64,000 bases of DNA, from assembly GCA_018907035.1 (NCBI GenBank), contig JACCIC010000178.1:1123782-1187781 (forward strand). Direction: 5' to 3'. This document shows, one piece after another, positions 23,006 through 33,797 of the stretch. Under the pieces are notes generated by a model. That model ran no database searches. It saw only the letters and a list, made by a program, of their open reading frames with translations, and was not told where the DNA came from. The stretch's first letter is position 1. Every line of letters begins with the position of its first letter. The DNA comes from Sycobia sp. Sy_11. Lineage: Eukaryota > Arthropoda > Insecta > Hymenoptera > Epichrysomallidae. Position numbers and translations under genes: made by a program.

Positions 23006-24403
23006 CTGTTATAAAAAATTTAGCTAATTATAGTAGTGTTAAAATATGTTAAGCTACGAATGATGGATGGTTGAAATAATAAAGATCAATTGAAACTATT
23101 CATTTTTTTTCTTATCATTTTTTTAAAGATATTTTATGATTTAAATCTGAGCAAGTTCCACTTCAAGCAAGTCAATTTCATATTTAATGAAGCCTTTAAT
23201 TAAATTTAAATAAAGACTTTCCGTACTCTGTAAAAAATGTACTTTTCTTCACCTGTCTGGAGGGAACAAAGTCACTTTTTCTGCCTAAGAATCAGAATAC
23301 AATAACGAACAAAAAGATTTTTCCACAACATATATTTTTATTTTTCCTCCTAAGAGAGCAAAAAAAGCGCACGAAAATATACTTTAAAACTACAGTTTTC
23401 TTCCTGTAATAGAATGCTGTGCTTATTCATTATGTAGAATGTTTTGCATTTATGATTTTAGGGAGCCGGTTTTTCTTCGCCCTTTTTTATTGCTCTCTGA
23501 AGTTTTGCAAATAATGTTTGCTGCAAGAAATTAGTTACACTGCGTCAACTTTCGAATAAAGATCTCAGTAGAATCCTTAAGTTCTTGAGACTAAATTCTT
23601 TAGTTAATAATTGTTCTTTAATATTTATTTAATCATTTAGTATTTTATTACACCTACATACAAGGAGAGGCCATAACATTTGGCCATAGCATTCTATCAT
23701 CCGAACACGAAACTCCCCGTAGAAGTTGACCTAACATACTTAAACTTCGTTTCATATCAATTAAACAGGATAATCACCGTAGAAATGGTCCCGTTATGCC
23801 TGGACATCGTCTTCGACCGTCCGAACACGAAATTCCCCGTAGAAGTCGTTCCAAATCATCTGGAAATCGCATTCTTTGATCCGAACACGAAACTCCCCGT
23901 AGAAGTTGTCCCGACATACTTACACATCGTTTCCTACCAACCAAACACGATAGTCCCAGTAGAAGTTGTCTCGAGATAGCTAGACATCGCTTCCTAACGA
24001 CTAAACACAATACTCCCCGTAGAAGTCGTTCGAAAAGAACTAGATATCGTATTTTACCGTCTCAACTCGAATCTTCCCATAGAAGTTGATTTCCTCATAC
24101 CTGGACATCGTTTTCTATCAACTAAATAGAATATTCCCCATACAAATCGCTCAGAGAAACTTGGACATCGCATTCTATCATCCGCGCACACAACTGGCTA
24201 TATAAATCGTCTTGAAACAACGGGATATCGTAATCATTTCTTTTGTTCAAAATTTCTTTGGTTCAAACTAAAAAAAACGTAGTCTCTGTCACAATTCTAA
24301 AGTTAATATAATGTATAAAAATAAAAACATAATTTGTCGTCAAAAACTATATTCAGTATGATTTGGCATACAGAACCATTTTATAAGAGAAGGAGAAAGA
24401 AAG

Positions 24404-24484
<81 letters not shown>

Positions 24485-26710
24485 CTCACGTAAGAGAAAA
24501 TAAAATTGACAAAAATCAAAAGATATCCATAAGGTGTAAGTGTAGTGTTAGATTAACCTGAAGAACAAAAAAGGTAATACCGACTAACGTCACACCTTCT
24601 TTAGGATACGAATCCCAAAGTTGGATATGAACATTCGTTTGAGCTGGCCAAGTATTAATACTTTAAGCCGACTATATTGAGTTGATGTTGGTGATTCAAA
24701 ACGCCACCTAGTGGCCCCCAGTCGAACTGATTGTTAAAACCATTAACTTAATTTATTGATGAAAGTAAAATGATTTTCAATAAAAAACATAGCCTATGTC
24801 CTTTCCAAGATAATATAGAATCTATATGCCAAATTTCAGAACAATTGGTTCAGTAGTTTTTTCGTTATCGTGTACAAACAAAAACACGCTTTGTCTTTAT
24901 AAATTATTATGATATGATATGATATGATATGATAGTTTATATTATCCGATCATTAATTTTGAGAAAAAATGACATACGATATTTCGATATCACACATCTC
25001 GGACATAGCGGCAATAAGATGAAAGAAATTTAATGAAATGTTTACAATATATTATAATTTATTTTTTAAACAGAGATAAGAGATATATTAGAAATGCATC
25101 GTAAGAAAATTAATTACAGACTATATGGAATCTGATTTCGCATTCAAATGGGAATGCAAATGTCAACCATGTAAAATGAAGAGTCTCGCGAGCAAATAAT
25201 GGCTTTTATCCGGTTTCACACGTGGTGGCCAAATACTTGCTGTAGAAAACCCTTGGGATTTTCAATGTGGAAAAAGGTTATGCTTCCTAGAAGCAGTATC
25301 CATGCTTTAACGGGAAATTCGAACATTTTCCCTTAAGGCAGTATTCTACTTAAAACCCACGCAAAACACACTATTTTTGTGAAATTTTTCTGAGAATGCT
25401 ATTGAAGATATGGATGAAGGATTTGAAATGCTTAATAAATACACTCTTTAAGTACATAAAAAAATTTTTTTTATTTATTTTATACATTTTTTATATATGT
25501 AAAGTATGGTTAAAGCCAACACCTTAAAAAGTAGGTAACATTGTCGTGCTCATAAAATCTTGCCGACGGATGCTCTGAAACAAAAAATCAAATAGTTGTA
25601 CGTTCAGTATGACTCAAGAAACCAATCTAACTAGAATATTTTATGTACGTGAAAAATCAATAAAATGGCGGCTCAAATACAAAATAAACAAAATTGTATT
25701 TTTTCCGTCTTTTTTTTGTAATAAAAATATAATTAGAATTAAAATTTTAAGTTGATTGTAGTTAGGGCCGCTGATACAAACATATAGAATATGTGTTCAA
25801 AATTTCATAAGGATCGGTTCAATAGTTTTTTAGTTTTCACAACCACGGTACTTGAAAACGCTGTTTTGAGAAAAACGCGTTTAAGTTTTTGTAAGTGAAA
25901 AATCGTAGAAAAAATTATCTTACACCCAATCAACGATGCCTGGACCATACAATATGCCTTCAACTTATTCCAGGCGAGTATTTTCATCTAATTTAGCCTG
26001 CTTTTTTGAGTTCTGCTCTCCTTAGAAGCATCAGTCGAGCGGCAGTTCTCTCGAAGGATGCGCTGTTACTTGCGCATATTGGCAAACTGCATGGCGGTTT
26101 GGTCGATTTTCAGGCCCATACTTTCCATTATTTTCAAAAGTGGACTCAATCCTGCATTAAAAATGCAGGCAGCAGTGAGGCATGCAATTTTAACGATTTT
26201 TTTTCCATTATAGACATGCTTCGGTGCCATAACCCAAACTGTTGAGTTGAAACACTCATTGTTATTTTGAGTGTTTCTGCCCAAACATCTCTCCAGCAAT
26301 TCCGTTTTTGTTAGATCTTCGTAGATCGATTTCAGCACCTCTTGTATGTCACTAGCAAGAGCAGGATGATGTTTATAATTTTTTAAAGCGTTGTTTGCTT
26401 TGGCCTTTTTATACTTGCACCAGCTGTCCGAACAGTACGTTTGCTATGGTTTGACGTACTCGTGTTACTAGTACCTCCTTCGTCAGTGAATCTGTTTCTG
26501 TGAAAAGAACGTTTTCTAGTTCTAGATAGACGACTAGGAGTTTTCTGTGCACGATACACTTTCTTCGTATCCATTGCGAATAGATAGATGCTTCACTTTT
26601 GAACTTCGAATCACGACTGATTCTCCACTACTGAAATACAGTACTGAAATACAGAAGCAAAATTATAAAGGGAAGGTAATATTGAGAAGCAAAGGTATAT
26701 ATTTTGATGA

Positions 26711-26759
<49 letters not shown>

Positions 26760-27757
26760 TGTAATGATTTACAATAGGGGAACAGCTGCTGCAGCGAACA
26801 AGGCCAGGTAGGTGGCTTATCCGGCGCGCGCGCTGGGCGAGTCGGAATAGCGCGCTCAGGTAAGTACGTTCGAAAGGTGAAAAAATATAGTTAGACTACC
26901 TGAATCTTTCTAAAATTTTGAGCTAACATTCTTGAATATGTTTACTTTCGAAAAATGTAAAAAAAAAACATTTTTTTTCAAAGTTGTAACGTAGAATACT
27001 GCCTTAAGAAAGCCTTTCTACAGATCTATATACTGAGATAGATCGTATTCTGGCTTTAGGAAAATGTTGGAAATTTCAAAAAGATGACGTATTCGGTTTA
27101 TCGCTTTGGATTTTCCGAACGTCAGGCTACGCTAGACTTTGGGCTGCGAGTTGAGGCTAATCTCTTGAAATTTGACCCGTTTGGAGGGGGACCGAGACAT
27201 TAAACCACCGCTGCATAAGCGCGCGTATATTATTCGAATCTCATCTCTGCTAAGGTTCGCACTTCTATTTTATTTAATAGTATTAAATTCTTTTTGATTT
27301 AAAACTAAAGTTTTATTTGTCATTCTTTGCCAAACATCCCAGCGTTTTGTTCATTTCAACCTCTCTAAAATAAACTTAAACCTTGTATATTTATAGAAAT
27401 GCAATATATAGTTATTCTTTCAAATAGTATGGTTTTTATATAATTTTATGTATTAAATATTAAAGTTCATACACACCTAAAATTAATTCATCTTAGAAAT
27501 TTAACATAAAAATCTCAAGCATAATATGCTAATATTAAATGTACATTGAAAAATCATGTTACACAAAGTTATTTAATATGTCATCCTATATAGAACCATA
27601 ATAAAATAATTACATTCTTATAATTTAAATAATTAAATCTCATTTTTTAACAATTATTAATAATACATACCTGATGATTTATACAACATTTAAACATTTA
27701 TTCTACACTAAGAATACTTTATTAGAAAACTAGAGTTTTAATTGAGAGATATTAGAT

Positions 27758-27792
<35 letters not shown>

Positions 27793-30700
27793 TCTAACCT
27801 AATGGTATATGAAAGATATAATATGATTTGACAGTTGTGTAAAATAAATTGTTACTATTTTACTTGAGTAACAAGTTTAAAAACTCTGTAGTTTTACAAT
27901 AAACTACCTTTTAGTGTAGAATAAATGTTTAAATATTTAAGAAATCATCATATATGTATTATTAATAATTATTAAAAAATGAGACTAATTATGTAAGTTA
28001 TAGGAATGTAATTATTTTATTATGGTTCTATGCAGGATGATAAATACAAATAACTTTAACTCTGAGTAATGTATGATGATTATTTAAGTTATATTTAACA
28101 TTCACATATGATGCTTGAGATTTTTATGTTAAATTTCTATAATGAATTTAATTTAGGTATGTATGAACTTCAATATATAATATATAAAATTATATAAAAA
28201 CTATACAATTTGAAATCAGTATACAAATTTGAGTCAGAATGACAACAATATTTTAAAAGTTGCAGCCTGTATCGATACATGATCTACATCATTATGTACA
28301 TGATTTTCAAACCTGGAGTATTGATATTTTGGGTAACAGATAGTGTTAGGTTCTAAAACTGTGCAGGGGTCATCGATGATTTAATCAAAGATACCTCAAC
28401 CAATTTCAGCCAAATCTATGACTTAAATGTCATGATCTCTCCTTGTTAGTAAAGATTTAAGAACAGCACATCAAAAAGTGATTGTGATAATGAATTACCG
28501 AACAATCTTGTTGAAGAAATGCAGGCAATTTCAAATTTATTGCTACAAAAAGCTTAAATGAAGTAAACTATTTAAATTTTTGTACTAATACTAAATGAAA
28601 CTAAACTACAAATGAAATTAAACTACAAAAATGAAGTAAAGTATTTTTGTTTTTCATTTTCAAAAGAATTTTTTGTCTTATGACCTAGTCAAACAAATGA
28701 ACTCATATGAAATATTCAACGTTACGATCAGTGTTATTCACTGAACTCAGAGGACAAAACATATTCGATGTAAAATGCCTATTTTCTCCCTAATGGCACA
28801 ATGTACTCCTTTTTAACTTTAATAATATATTATATACTTTAAACTAATTATCATTACATGTATCTACTATTTAAATGCATCAATAAAGGACATTTTAGTA
28901 TTCATCAAAAAAGAATTTAAATGTAGTAATGTCTAAATATGATTCTCTTGTTTCTTAGAAAACTAATATAGCAGTTTAAAATTTATTTTAAATATATTAT
29001 TTTTTCATAAAATTTGAAAATGAAAAATCATATCTTATATAATTGGTGTACTAAAAATTGAACTGAAATATAAATGATAACTTTGAAAATTTGAATTTCC
29101 AAAAAACTACAAATACATTTAAATCTTTTTATTTTTGATAAAAAAACTTTTTATAATGAAAAGCAAAACAAAAAATGATATAAATACCTTTGATTAATAT
29201 TTGCTTTAGCAATCCAATGAGTATCTATAGAAGATAAACCTTTGTTTTCATGCCATCTTACTTCTTTATGGCAAGCTGAATCTATAACATAAACTACATC
29301 TGGTACAGTAATTCCAGTTTCTGCAATATCCGTTGATAAAATAATTTTTCTTTTACCATCTGGCAAAGAATCAAAAATAATTTTTTGATCAACATATGGT
29401 ATTTTTGAGTGCAGTGGTATTACTACATAATTGGTATTACAACTATTTACAAGAGTTTCTTGGATTTTCTGAATATGGTTCCAACCAGGTAAAAAGCACA
29501 GAATAGCACCAGGTGGTTTATTAATTGATAGCCATGTTATCAAGTCCGTGATTTGATCACAATTAATAATAGGAGAATCATTTTCTGACTTTGTGTTATC
29601 AACAGTAAAGCCTAGTTCTTGTATATCTTCTAAAAAATTCATTTGAACTGGAAATAATCTTCCTGGAACTTCAACTGAATTGCATCCCAAATATTCTTGA
29701 AACAAATCAGCATTCATAGTTGCAGACATTATTATAACTTTAAGCAAAGAATTTTTTTGCATTGCTCGTTTTAATAAAACTAAAAGCATGTCAGTATCAA
29801 CATTACGTTCATGAGCTTCATCAATAATTACATGAGAACAGCCTTCTAATGCAAGATTACTCTGCAGTTTTTTTAAGAGTATACCAGTAGTGCAAAAAAG
29901 TATAGAACCTTGCTGTTTGGGTAATACTTGTTGGAGACGTACTTGATATCCAATAACATCTCCTATTGTTTCATTTCGCTCAAAAGCTATACGCTGTGCT
30001 AAAGAAATTGCTGATATTCGACGAGGTTGTGTAACAATCATACTACAATTAGTAGCTTGCCCTTTTTCAGTAAAATAATCTATTATAAATTGTGGTACTT
30101 GTGTCGTTTTTCCACAACCTGTATCACCTTTTATCACTAAAGCTTGATTTTTCTCTATTTCATTTAAAATTTGAGATCTATTTAAAAATCAAAATAGTAT
30201 CAATAAAATGAATTCTAAATTATTTAATATTATAATAAAACTTACTGAAAATCAAATATTGGAAGATTTTTTTTTATTTGTTGTCGTTTTTTCAGTCTAT
30301 CGTGCAAAATCATATTTCTACTTTCCAAATCTACAGTAATGTATGAAATAGGATGTTTTTTTTGTATAGATGCATTGTCAATTACGAATTTATGTGCCTC
30401 TTCATGTTTGTTATTTAATATTATATCATATATATTCTGATGAAAAAAATTAAAAGATACTCTTATCTACATTCTGAAAAATTTTTTTACAATATAAAAA
30501 CATACTTACTTTTTCGTTTTTTTCCAGAAATATTGTTACATTTCTCAGAATATTTTCATTAATTTGTAACTCACAATGTTTATTTATTAGTTCCCCTATT
30601 TCATTTTTATCATAAACAACCGGTAATCGATTAACAATTCTTTTATTTAAATGTAACCAATATAAACATTTCAAAGCTGCTGAATTTGAAGCTGATGCTT

Positions 30701-32527
30701 TTGAATGACTTATTGTACTAAAAGATTTTGGCTCAGGCCAACATACATCATATGTAAAAGACCATCCAGATTTCTTGTTAGGAAGACTTACAGGCATAGA
30801 TTTGGATGTTAAACAATTTCTAATTTTTGTTTCACTTACAACATTTGAATACAAATTATGAATAAGTACTTTTGGTTCTCTAAATAATTTTTCTATATCT
30901 ACAAACATTATATTTTTATAATAATTCAGATCAATCATATAACATTTTTTATGTTATATTTGTACAAAATTTATTGAGTGTTTAAACAATTTTCTTGTGA
31001 TAAAGTGACACTTTTTGCATTTAATATTTCTTAGAACACAAGTTACTTTAGAGTTTTATATAAATAATATTACTATTCTTTCTAAAAGACAAAATTTGAA
31101 TTTTAGTTTTGCGTTGTAAATTCATGTCAATATTTTTCAGTAATTTTATTTATTCAATTTAGCACAATTTATCTGTTTAAATTTGTAATAGACTTAAAAG
31201 CTTATATTTATACCAACTTAGAAATCTTCAGAAATTCAGTTTTACTTCTACATCTAACAAATATACTCAAAAAATATATTTAAAATGTTTATTCAAAATA
31301 AAAAGGGCATATATTTAAAATTTTTATTACATATAGAATTTTTCTTAGCTATCTAAAACAATGAAATCAATAATAGATATAAATAAATTTAAATTTAATA
31401 TACAAAGTCATATCATATATTTTGATAATATTATAAAATAAACTGTCTCAAATATCATTCTAAATTTTATTTATTAATAGTGAAAAAACAATCAAGAACG
31501 TGATACTTTTTATTACTTTATATATATCATATTTAGTTTCAGGTATAAAATTTTAAAAGCTTAATAAAAAATTATAATAACCACTACTGTTAATAGAAAA
31601 AATATACTTTTATTATAAAATACAAGCTATTTGTTATAAAATATAAACATGAGGCCTACGATGGCTCGATCGCTAGAGTAAAGGACTAGTAATTTGGTGA
31701 TCACAGTTCAAGTCTCTGTCTCATCGAATGACACAAACATTACTGTAATAATTTACATGTACTTTATTTACAAACACATCGTAGACCTCCGTTGTTGATT
31801 AGCACCGGTATTTGGAAGCATAAATAGAGCAATGTTAAATAACAAAAAAAAAAAAAAAAAAAAAATTTAATTGAATAAATATTGAATATATTTAATATTA
31901 CCTTTTTTTGGAGCCTTTTCAATATCTGAGAATAACCATTTCTTAATAACTTCTGGTATTTTCAGCTTTGTATCGCTGATATTATTTTGTTCATTGTAAG
32001 GAAGGATTTCTTTTTGTACATCTAGATTATACTTAATTAAATCATTTAAATCAGAAGAGATTTCTTTTTTCTGTAGCTGAAAATTTTTAATTTATTTATA
32101 TTTATCAGTAGTTTAATATAAATATTTTATATCACAACAAATTTCTATATATTAATGTTTTACCAAGGCTGCATTATTCAAATTAATAGATCTTAAATCT
32201 TTCGAACTTGCTTGACATTTAACTAGAATATGAGTATGAAAACTCTTAATATTTTTATTTGCATCCACATCATATAGTAATAAACCTAAGTTATTTTGTT
32301 GTGTAACTGAAGAGAAATTACATAGATGTAATTCAGAATTTAAAATATTTAATGAATTTTTTTTATTGAGAAATCTGCAGGCACTAAAGTGGCATAAAGA
32401 TTTAGTATTATTGAAGATATTTTATTTACATAATTAGTATTATACAATGACATTATAAATTCTGTTTGAAAACTTACCAAGTAGTAAGTTTTCCTTTAAA
32501 ATTAAGTAGAATTTCATAAGGCAACAT
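22664..32527 (-). CDS. DHX30: DHX30-like DEAH-box RNA helicase gene, seven coding exons, 3' end not found
   Basis: Spliced minus-strand gene. Proposed coding exons: 32478-32527, 32164-32383, 31902-32076, 30510-30898, 30246-30436, 29188-30177, 22664-23005. All introns are GT-AG and codon phases agree across every junction, giving about 785 residues. Order: short N-terminus, a basic region, an AALKCLYWLHLNKR segment like the dsRNA-binding part of DHX30, then motifs GDTGCGKT (I), TQPRRISA (Ia), IIDEAHER (II), MSATMN (III), STDIAETGITVPDVVYVID (V) and QRKGRAGR (VI, split by the 6.2-kb intron), then the start of the HA2 domain. DHX30 acts in mitochondrial RNA granules and mitoribosome assembly. 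The full protein should continue for several hundred residues (rest of HA2, OB-fold). No such exon was seen below 22664. DHX36 or DHX57 are less likely alternatives. Confidence 0.82.
23670..24230. repeat. 60-bp minisatellite array, locus 1
   Basis: About nine diverged tandem units of about 60 bp, each with a core like CGAACACGAAACTCCCCGTA followed by GAAGT. Alternate units are more alike, suggesting a 120-bp higher-order unit. The core recurs at 34.0-34.9 kb and 48.95-49.6 kb. Here all units point the same way. Confidence 0.9.
24408..24480. repeat. (GA)n microsatellite
   Basis: An uninterrupted GA run inside Helitron-like copy 1. The corresponding (CT)n tracts in the copies at 45.6 kb and 48.6 kb occupy the same place in the element. 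Confidence 0.95.
24933..25332. other. Intron sequence, nothing recognised
   Basis: Lies in the exon 6-7 intron between the Helitron-like element and the TTAA-flanked element. No gene or repeat was recognised. Confidence 0.4.
25337..27003 (-). mobile_element. TTAA-flanked DNA transposon, 1667 bp, Kolobok-like
   Basis: The left end GGCAGTATTCTAC and the exact reverse-complement right end GTAGAATACTGCC form a perfect 13-bp TIR, flanked by TTAA at 25333-25336 and 27004-27007. The ends lack the piggyBac CCYT start. TTAA duplication plus a Mutator/Kolobok-like transposase remnant suggests Kolobok. A (TA)n tract lies at 26716-26757. The element is in the helicase intron. Confidence 0.8.
25985..26574 (-). 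pseudogene. Internally deleted Kolobok/Mutator-like transposase remnant
   Basis: The minus strand begins at 26574 with MDTKKVYRAQKTPSRLSRTR and KRSFHRNRFTDEGGTSNTST, an N-terminal KRxFHxNRFT motif typical of a Mutator/Kolobok-like insect transposase group. It continues with NNALKNYKHHPALASDIQEV (26340-26400) and, in another frame, SIYEDLTKTELLERCLGRNT, QNNNECFNSTVWVMAPK and so on to 26066, the conserved C-terminal part. A further frame reads SFERTAARLMLLRRAELKKA near 26000-26050. The catalytic middle is missing, so N- and C-termini are fused. The family name is from recall. Confidence 0.55.
27430..28207. repeat. Near-perfect large palindrome (foldback/MITE-like), about 780 bp
   Basis: The left arm (about 27430-27740) runs TTTTTATATAATTTTATGTA, AAGTTCATACACACC, TTAACATAAAAATCTCAAGC, CCATAATAAAATAATTACAT, and so on to TTTAAACATTTATTCTACAC. 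The right arm (about 27860-28207) is its reverse complement in full order, ending GGTATGTATGAACTT and ATATAAAATTATATAAAAAC. The central spacer of about 120 bp holds a (GA)n tract at 27766-27790. No coding content. It lies in the helicase exon 6-7 intron. Confidence 0.88.
28208..29187. other. Intron sequence upstream of exon 6 donor, nothing recognised
   Basis: AT-rich intron DNA of the DHX30-like gene. No gene or repeat of note. The donor of exon 6 (AAAG|GTATTT on the minus strand) is at 29187/29188. Confidence 0.5.
29188..30177 (-). CDS. DHX30: DHX30-like exon 6: DEAH helicase core
   Basis: 990-bp exon. The acceptor AATAG precedes ATCTCAAATTTT at 30177; the donor AAAG|GTATTT is at 29188. 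It encodes SQILNEIEKNQALVIKGDTG, CGKTTQVPQFI, VTQPRRISAISLAQRI, HVIIDEAHERNVDTDML, VIIMSATMNADLFQEYLG, GAILCFLPGW and LSTDIAETGITVPDVVYVID, ending ANINQ + AG. All ATP-binding and hydrolysis motifs are intact (Lys of GCGKT, Asp-Glu-Ala-His), so the gene is under constraint and the helicase core should be active. Confidence 0.93.
30246..30436 (-). CDS. DHX30: DHX30-like exon 5
   Basis: 191-bp exon between the acceptor CATCAG (before AATATATATGAT) and the donor TTTTCA|GTAAG. It encodes NIYDIILNNKHEEAHKFVID and MILHDRLKKRQQIKKNLPIF, the linker just before the helicase core. Phases link it exactly to exons 4 and 6 (GAT-TTT-CA|A). Confidence 0.85.
30510..30898 (-). CDS. DHX30: DHX30-like exon 4: dsRNA-binding-like region
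   Basis: 389-bp exon. The acceptor TTTGTAG precedes ATATAGAAAAAT; the donor AAAAA|GTAAGT is at 30510/30509. It encodes DIEKLFREPKVLIHNLYSNV, then WSFTYDVCWPEPKSF, SASNSAALKCLYWLHLNKR and VTIFLEKNEK. The Trp-rich segment followed by an Ala-rich helix matches the dsRBD fold found upstream of the core in DHX30/DHX9-type helicases. The codon split G|AT joins exon 3. Confidence 0.83.
31640..31864 (+). repeat. tRNA-derived SINE with poly(A) tail
   Basis: TGGCTCGATCGCTAGAGTAA (from about 31661) fits a tRNA-type A box, and GATCACAGTTCAAGTCTC (about 31700) fits a B box at the usual spacing. The body ends in an A run at 31845-31864. It lies in the intron between exons 3 and 4 of the helicase gene, in the opposite orientation. 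It is unlikely to be a functional tRNA: no acceptor stem closes around the boxes. Confidence 0.6.
31902..32527 (-). CDS. DHX30: DHX30-like exons 1-3 (N-terminus)
   Basis: Exon 1 is 32478-32527, from the ATG of MLPYEILLNFKGKLTT to donor TTG|GTAAGT. Exon 2 is 32164-32383, acceptor CTTTAG, encoding ACRFLNKKNSLNILNSELHL and SFHTHILVKCQASSKDLRSI. Exon 3 is 31902-32076, encoding LQKKEISSDLNDLIKYNLDV and IPEVIKKWLFSDIEKAPKK. The start was chosen because it is the only one whose phase (ending in TG) joins exon 2 without a stop. A basic, Asn/Lys-rich N-terminus could serve as a mitochondrial targeting signal, as in DHX30; that is inference. Confidence 0.65.
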
Positions 32528-32639
32528 TTTTTTAAATGTCTTTAAAGTATTCAAAAATTTTGAATTAAAATATTATTATCTTTTTTAAAATTTTCATATT
32601 AAATGACAGCAGTTTTATTATAATATAATAAGTACATAT

Positions 32640-32840
32640 ATAATACAGGTTATTAAAAGCAACTTCTGGAGTATGGCGGGTAGAGAGGAGTGGAAACTTT
32701 GCTGAAATCGTGTCCAATTACACGGCAGGACTTCGGGACAGAATTAGCCGCAAGGCGGCGACATCCTGTGAAGTTGCTCGTTCAATAGCATGCAATTGAG
32801 GGTCTGTTTCGAAAGGCCTCCAGTAAATTGCCGGTAAGTA
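32640..32840 (+). promoter_or_regulatory. Possible divergent promoter / 5' exon beside the helicase gene
   Basis: Just upstream of the helicase start, the composition rises in GC over 32670-32835 (for example AGCCGCAAGGCGGCGACATC), in an otherwise AT-rich setting. A plus-strand consensus donor TTGCCG|GTAAGTAG is at 32833/32834. This could be the first exon of a divergent transcript sharing the promoter. No protein was recognised. Confidence 0.3.
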
Positions 32841-33790
32841 GATATGGTAATACTGGAATGCATTTTCCTATACTCTCCATGTAAATATCATGAACGGTTA
32901 TGAAATTGTAAGTTTTCCGTCATTGACGTAATCAGAAGAAATAAACCGTATTTTCACTTTCTGGGATATCGTTCCGTTGAGTTCGCTTGAATAAGCAACT
33001 TGAGTAATCACGCCCATTTTTATAAACCCCGTCGAACAGCTGGTCGCGCTCATAAACATATATGTGTATAAGCAAGTTTAGTGTAAACGCAGGTAAACGT
33101 TTGTATTCGTATTACATATTTGAATTTAAATAAAGGACTTTTTCAAGAAGGTTTTAAATCGAATTTTGATAGTTTTTATAATGGACAGTCGAGTACAATT
33201 ACTTATAAGGGACTAGGTGGAGCCCACAATGTATATTTAACAATCAGTTTTATTTATTAATGAGATTATTTAATTTCATAAAATTAAATGAATATAAAAA
33301 GGTCTTAAGTTATTTGTGTTGCGATGAACGCATTACGATAATATATATATTTATAATAGAAAAGAAACAGAATCACGCGCAAACGAATTAATATTATATT
33401 ATAATACAATACGTATTACAATACGTGTATTATGTGCGTGTGGTTATTTCAGAAGCATATAATAATCACGTAGCCGCGCAAAACTAAGCGCCGTAGAGAG
33501 AGCGAGCACTGGCTGGAATTCGCAAAACAATTGACCAAGTCGCGCGAAGCGCGGTGTGAAGCGTCCAAGGGAAGCGTACGCGTGAAAGTAGGGACCCGAA
33601 ACTCTCGCGATTTTCAAATAGAATAATATTTTCAAATTGAATATAGTTTGTAACGACAAATTATATTTTTATTTTTATACATTCTATTAACTTCAGAATT
33701 GTGAAAAGAGACTGTTTTTTTTAGTTCCGACAAAAGAAATGATGGCAAAATAGGGTTCTTTAACAACAACCCCGAAACTATCTATATATA
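32841..33790. other. Intergenic, with a GC-richer patch at 33470-33610
   Basis: No gene recognised. The patch containing CAAGTCGCGCGAAGCGCGGT stands out in base composition and could be regulatory or a repeat fragment; a GCGCG inverted repeat lies at its core. Confidence 0.3.
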
Positions 33791-33797
33791 TAATATA

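Larger units (their letters stand above)
23660..24932 (-). mobile_element. Helitron-like element copy 1 (3' end truncated), in the helicase intron
   Basis: Read on the minus strand, it begins with (ATATC)n near 24932 and ATAATTTATAAAGACAAAGC, then CGTGTTTTTGTTTGTACACG, AAAAACTACTGAACCAATTG, a (CT)n tract (24408-24480), GCCAAATCATACTGAATAT and then the 60-bp minisatellite. The same order is seen at 48111-49956. The conserved 3' terminus (hairpin plus CTAG) is missing at the 23660 side. It lies in the intron between exons 6 and 7 of the DHX30-like gene. Confidence 0.65.

Noticed and set aside
23670..24230. Regularly spaced repeats resembling a CRISPR array
   Set aside because: Units are diverged 60-bp tandem repeats without unique spacers, in a eukaryotic genome, and recur within dispersed transposons.
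31650..31720. Functional tRNA gene
   Set aside because: A and B boxes are present but no acceptor stem or anticodon arm pairs properly, and a poly(A) tail indicates a SINE.
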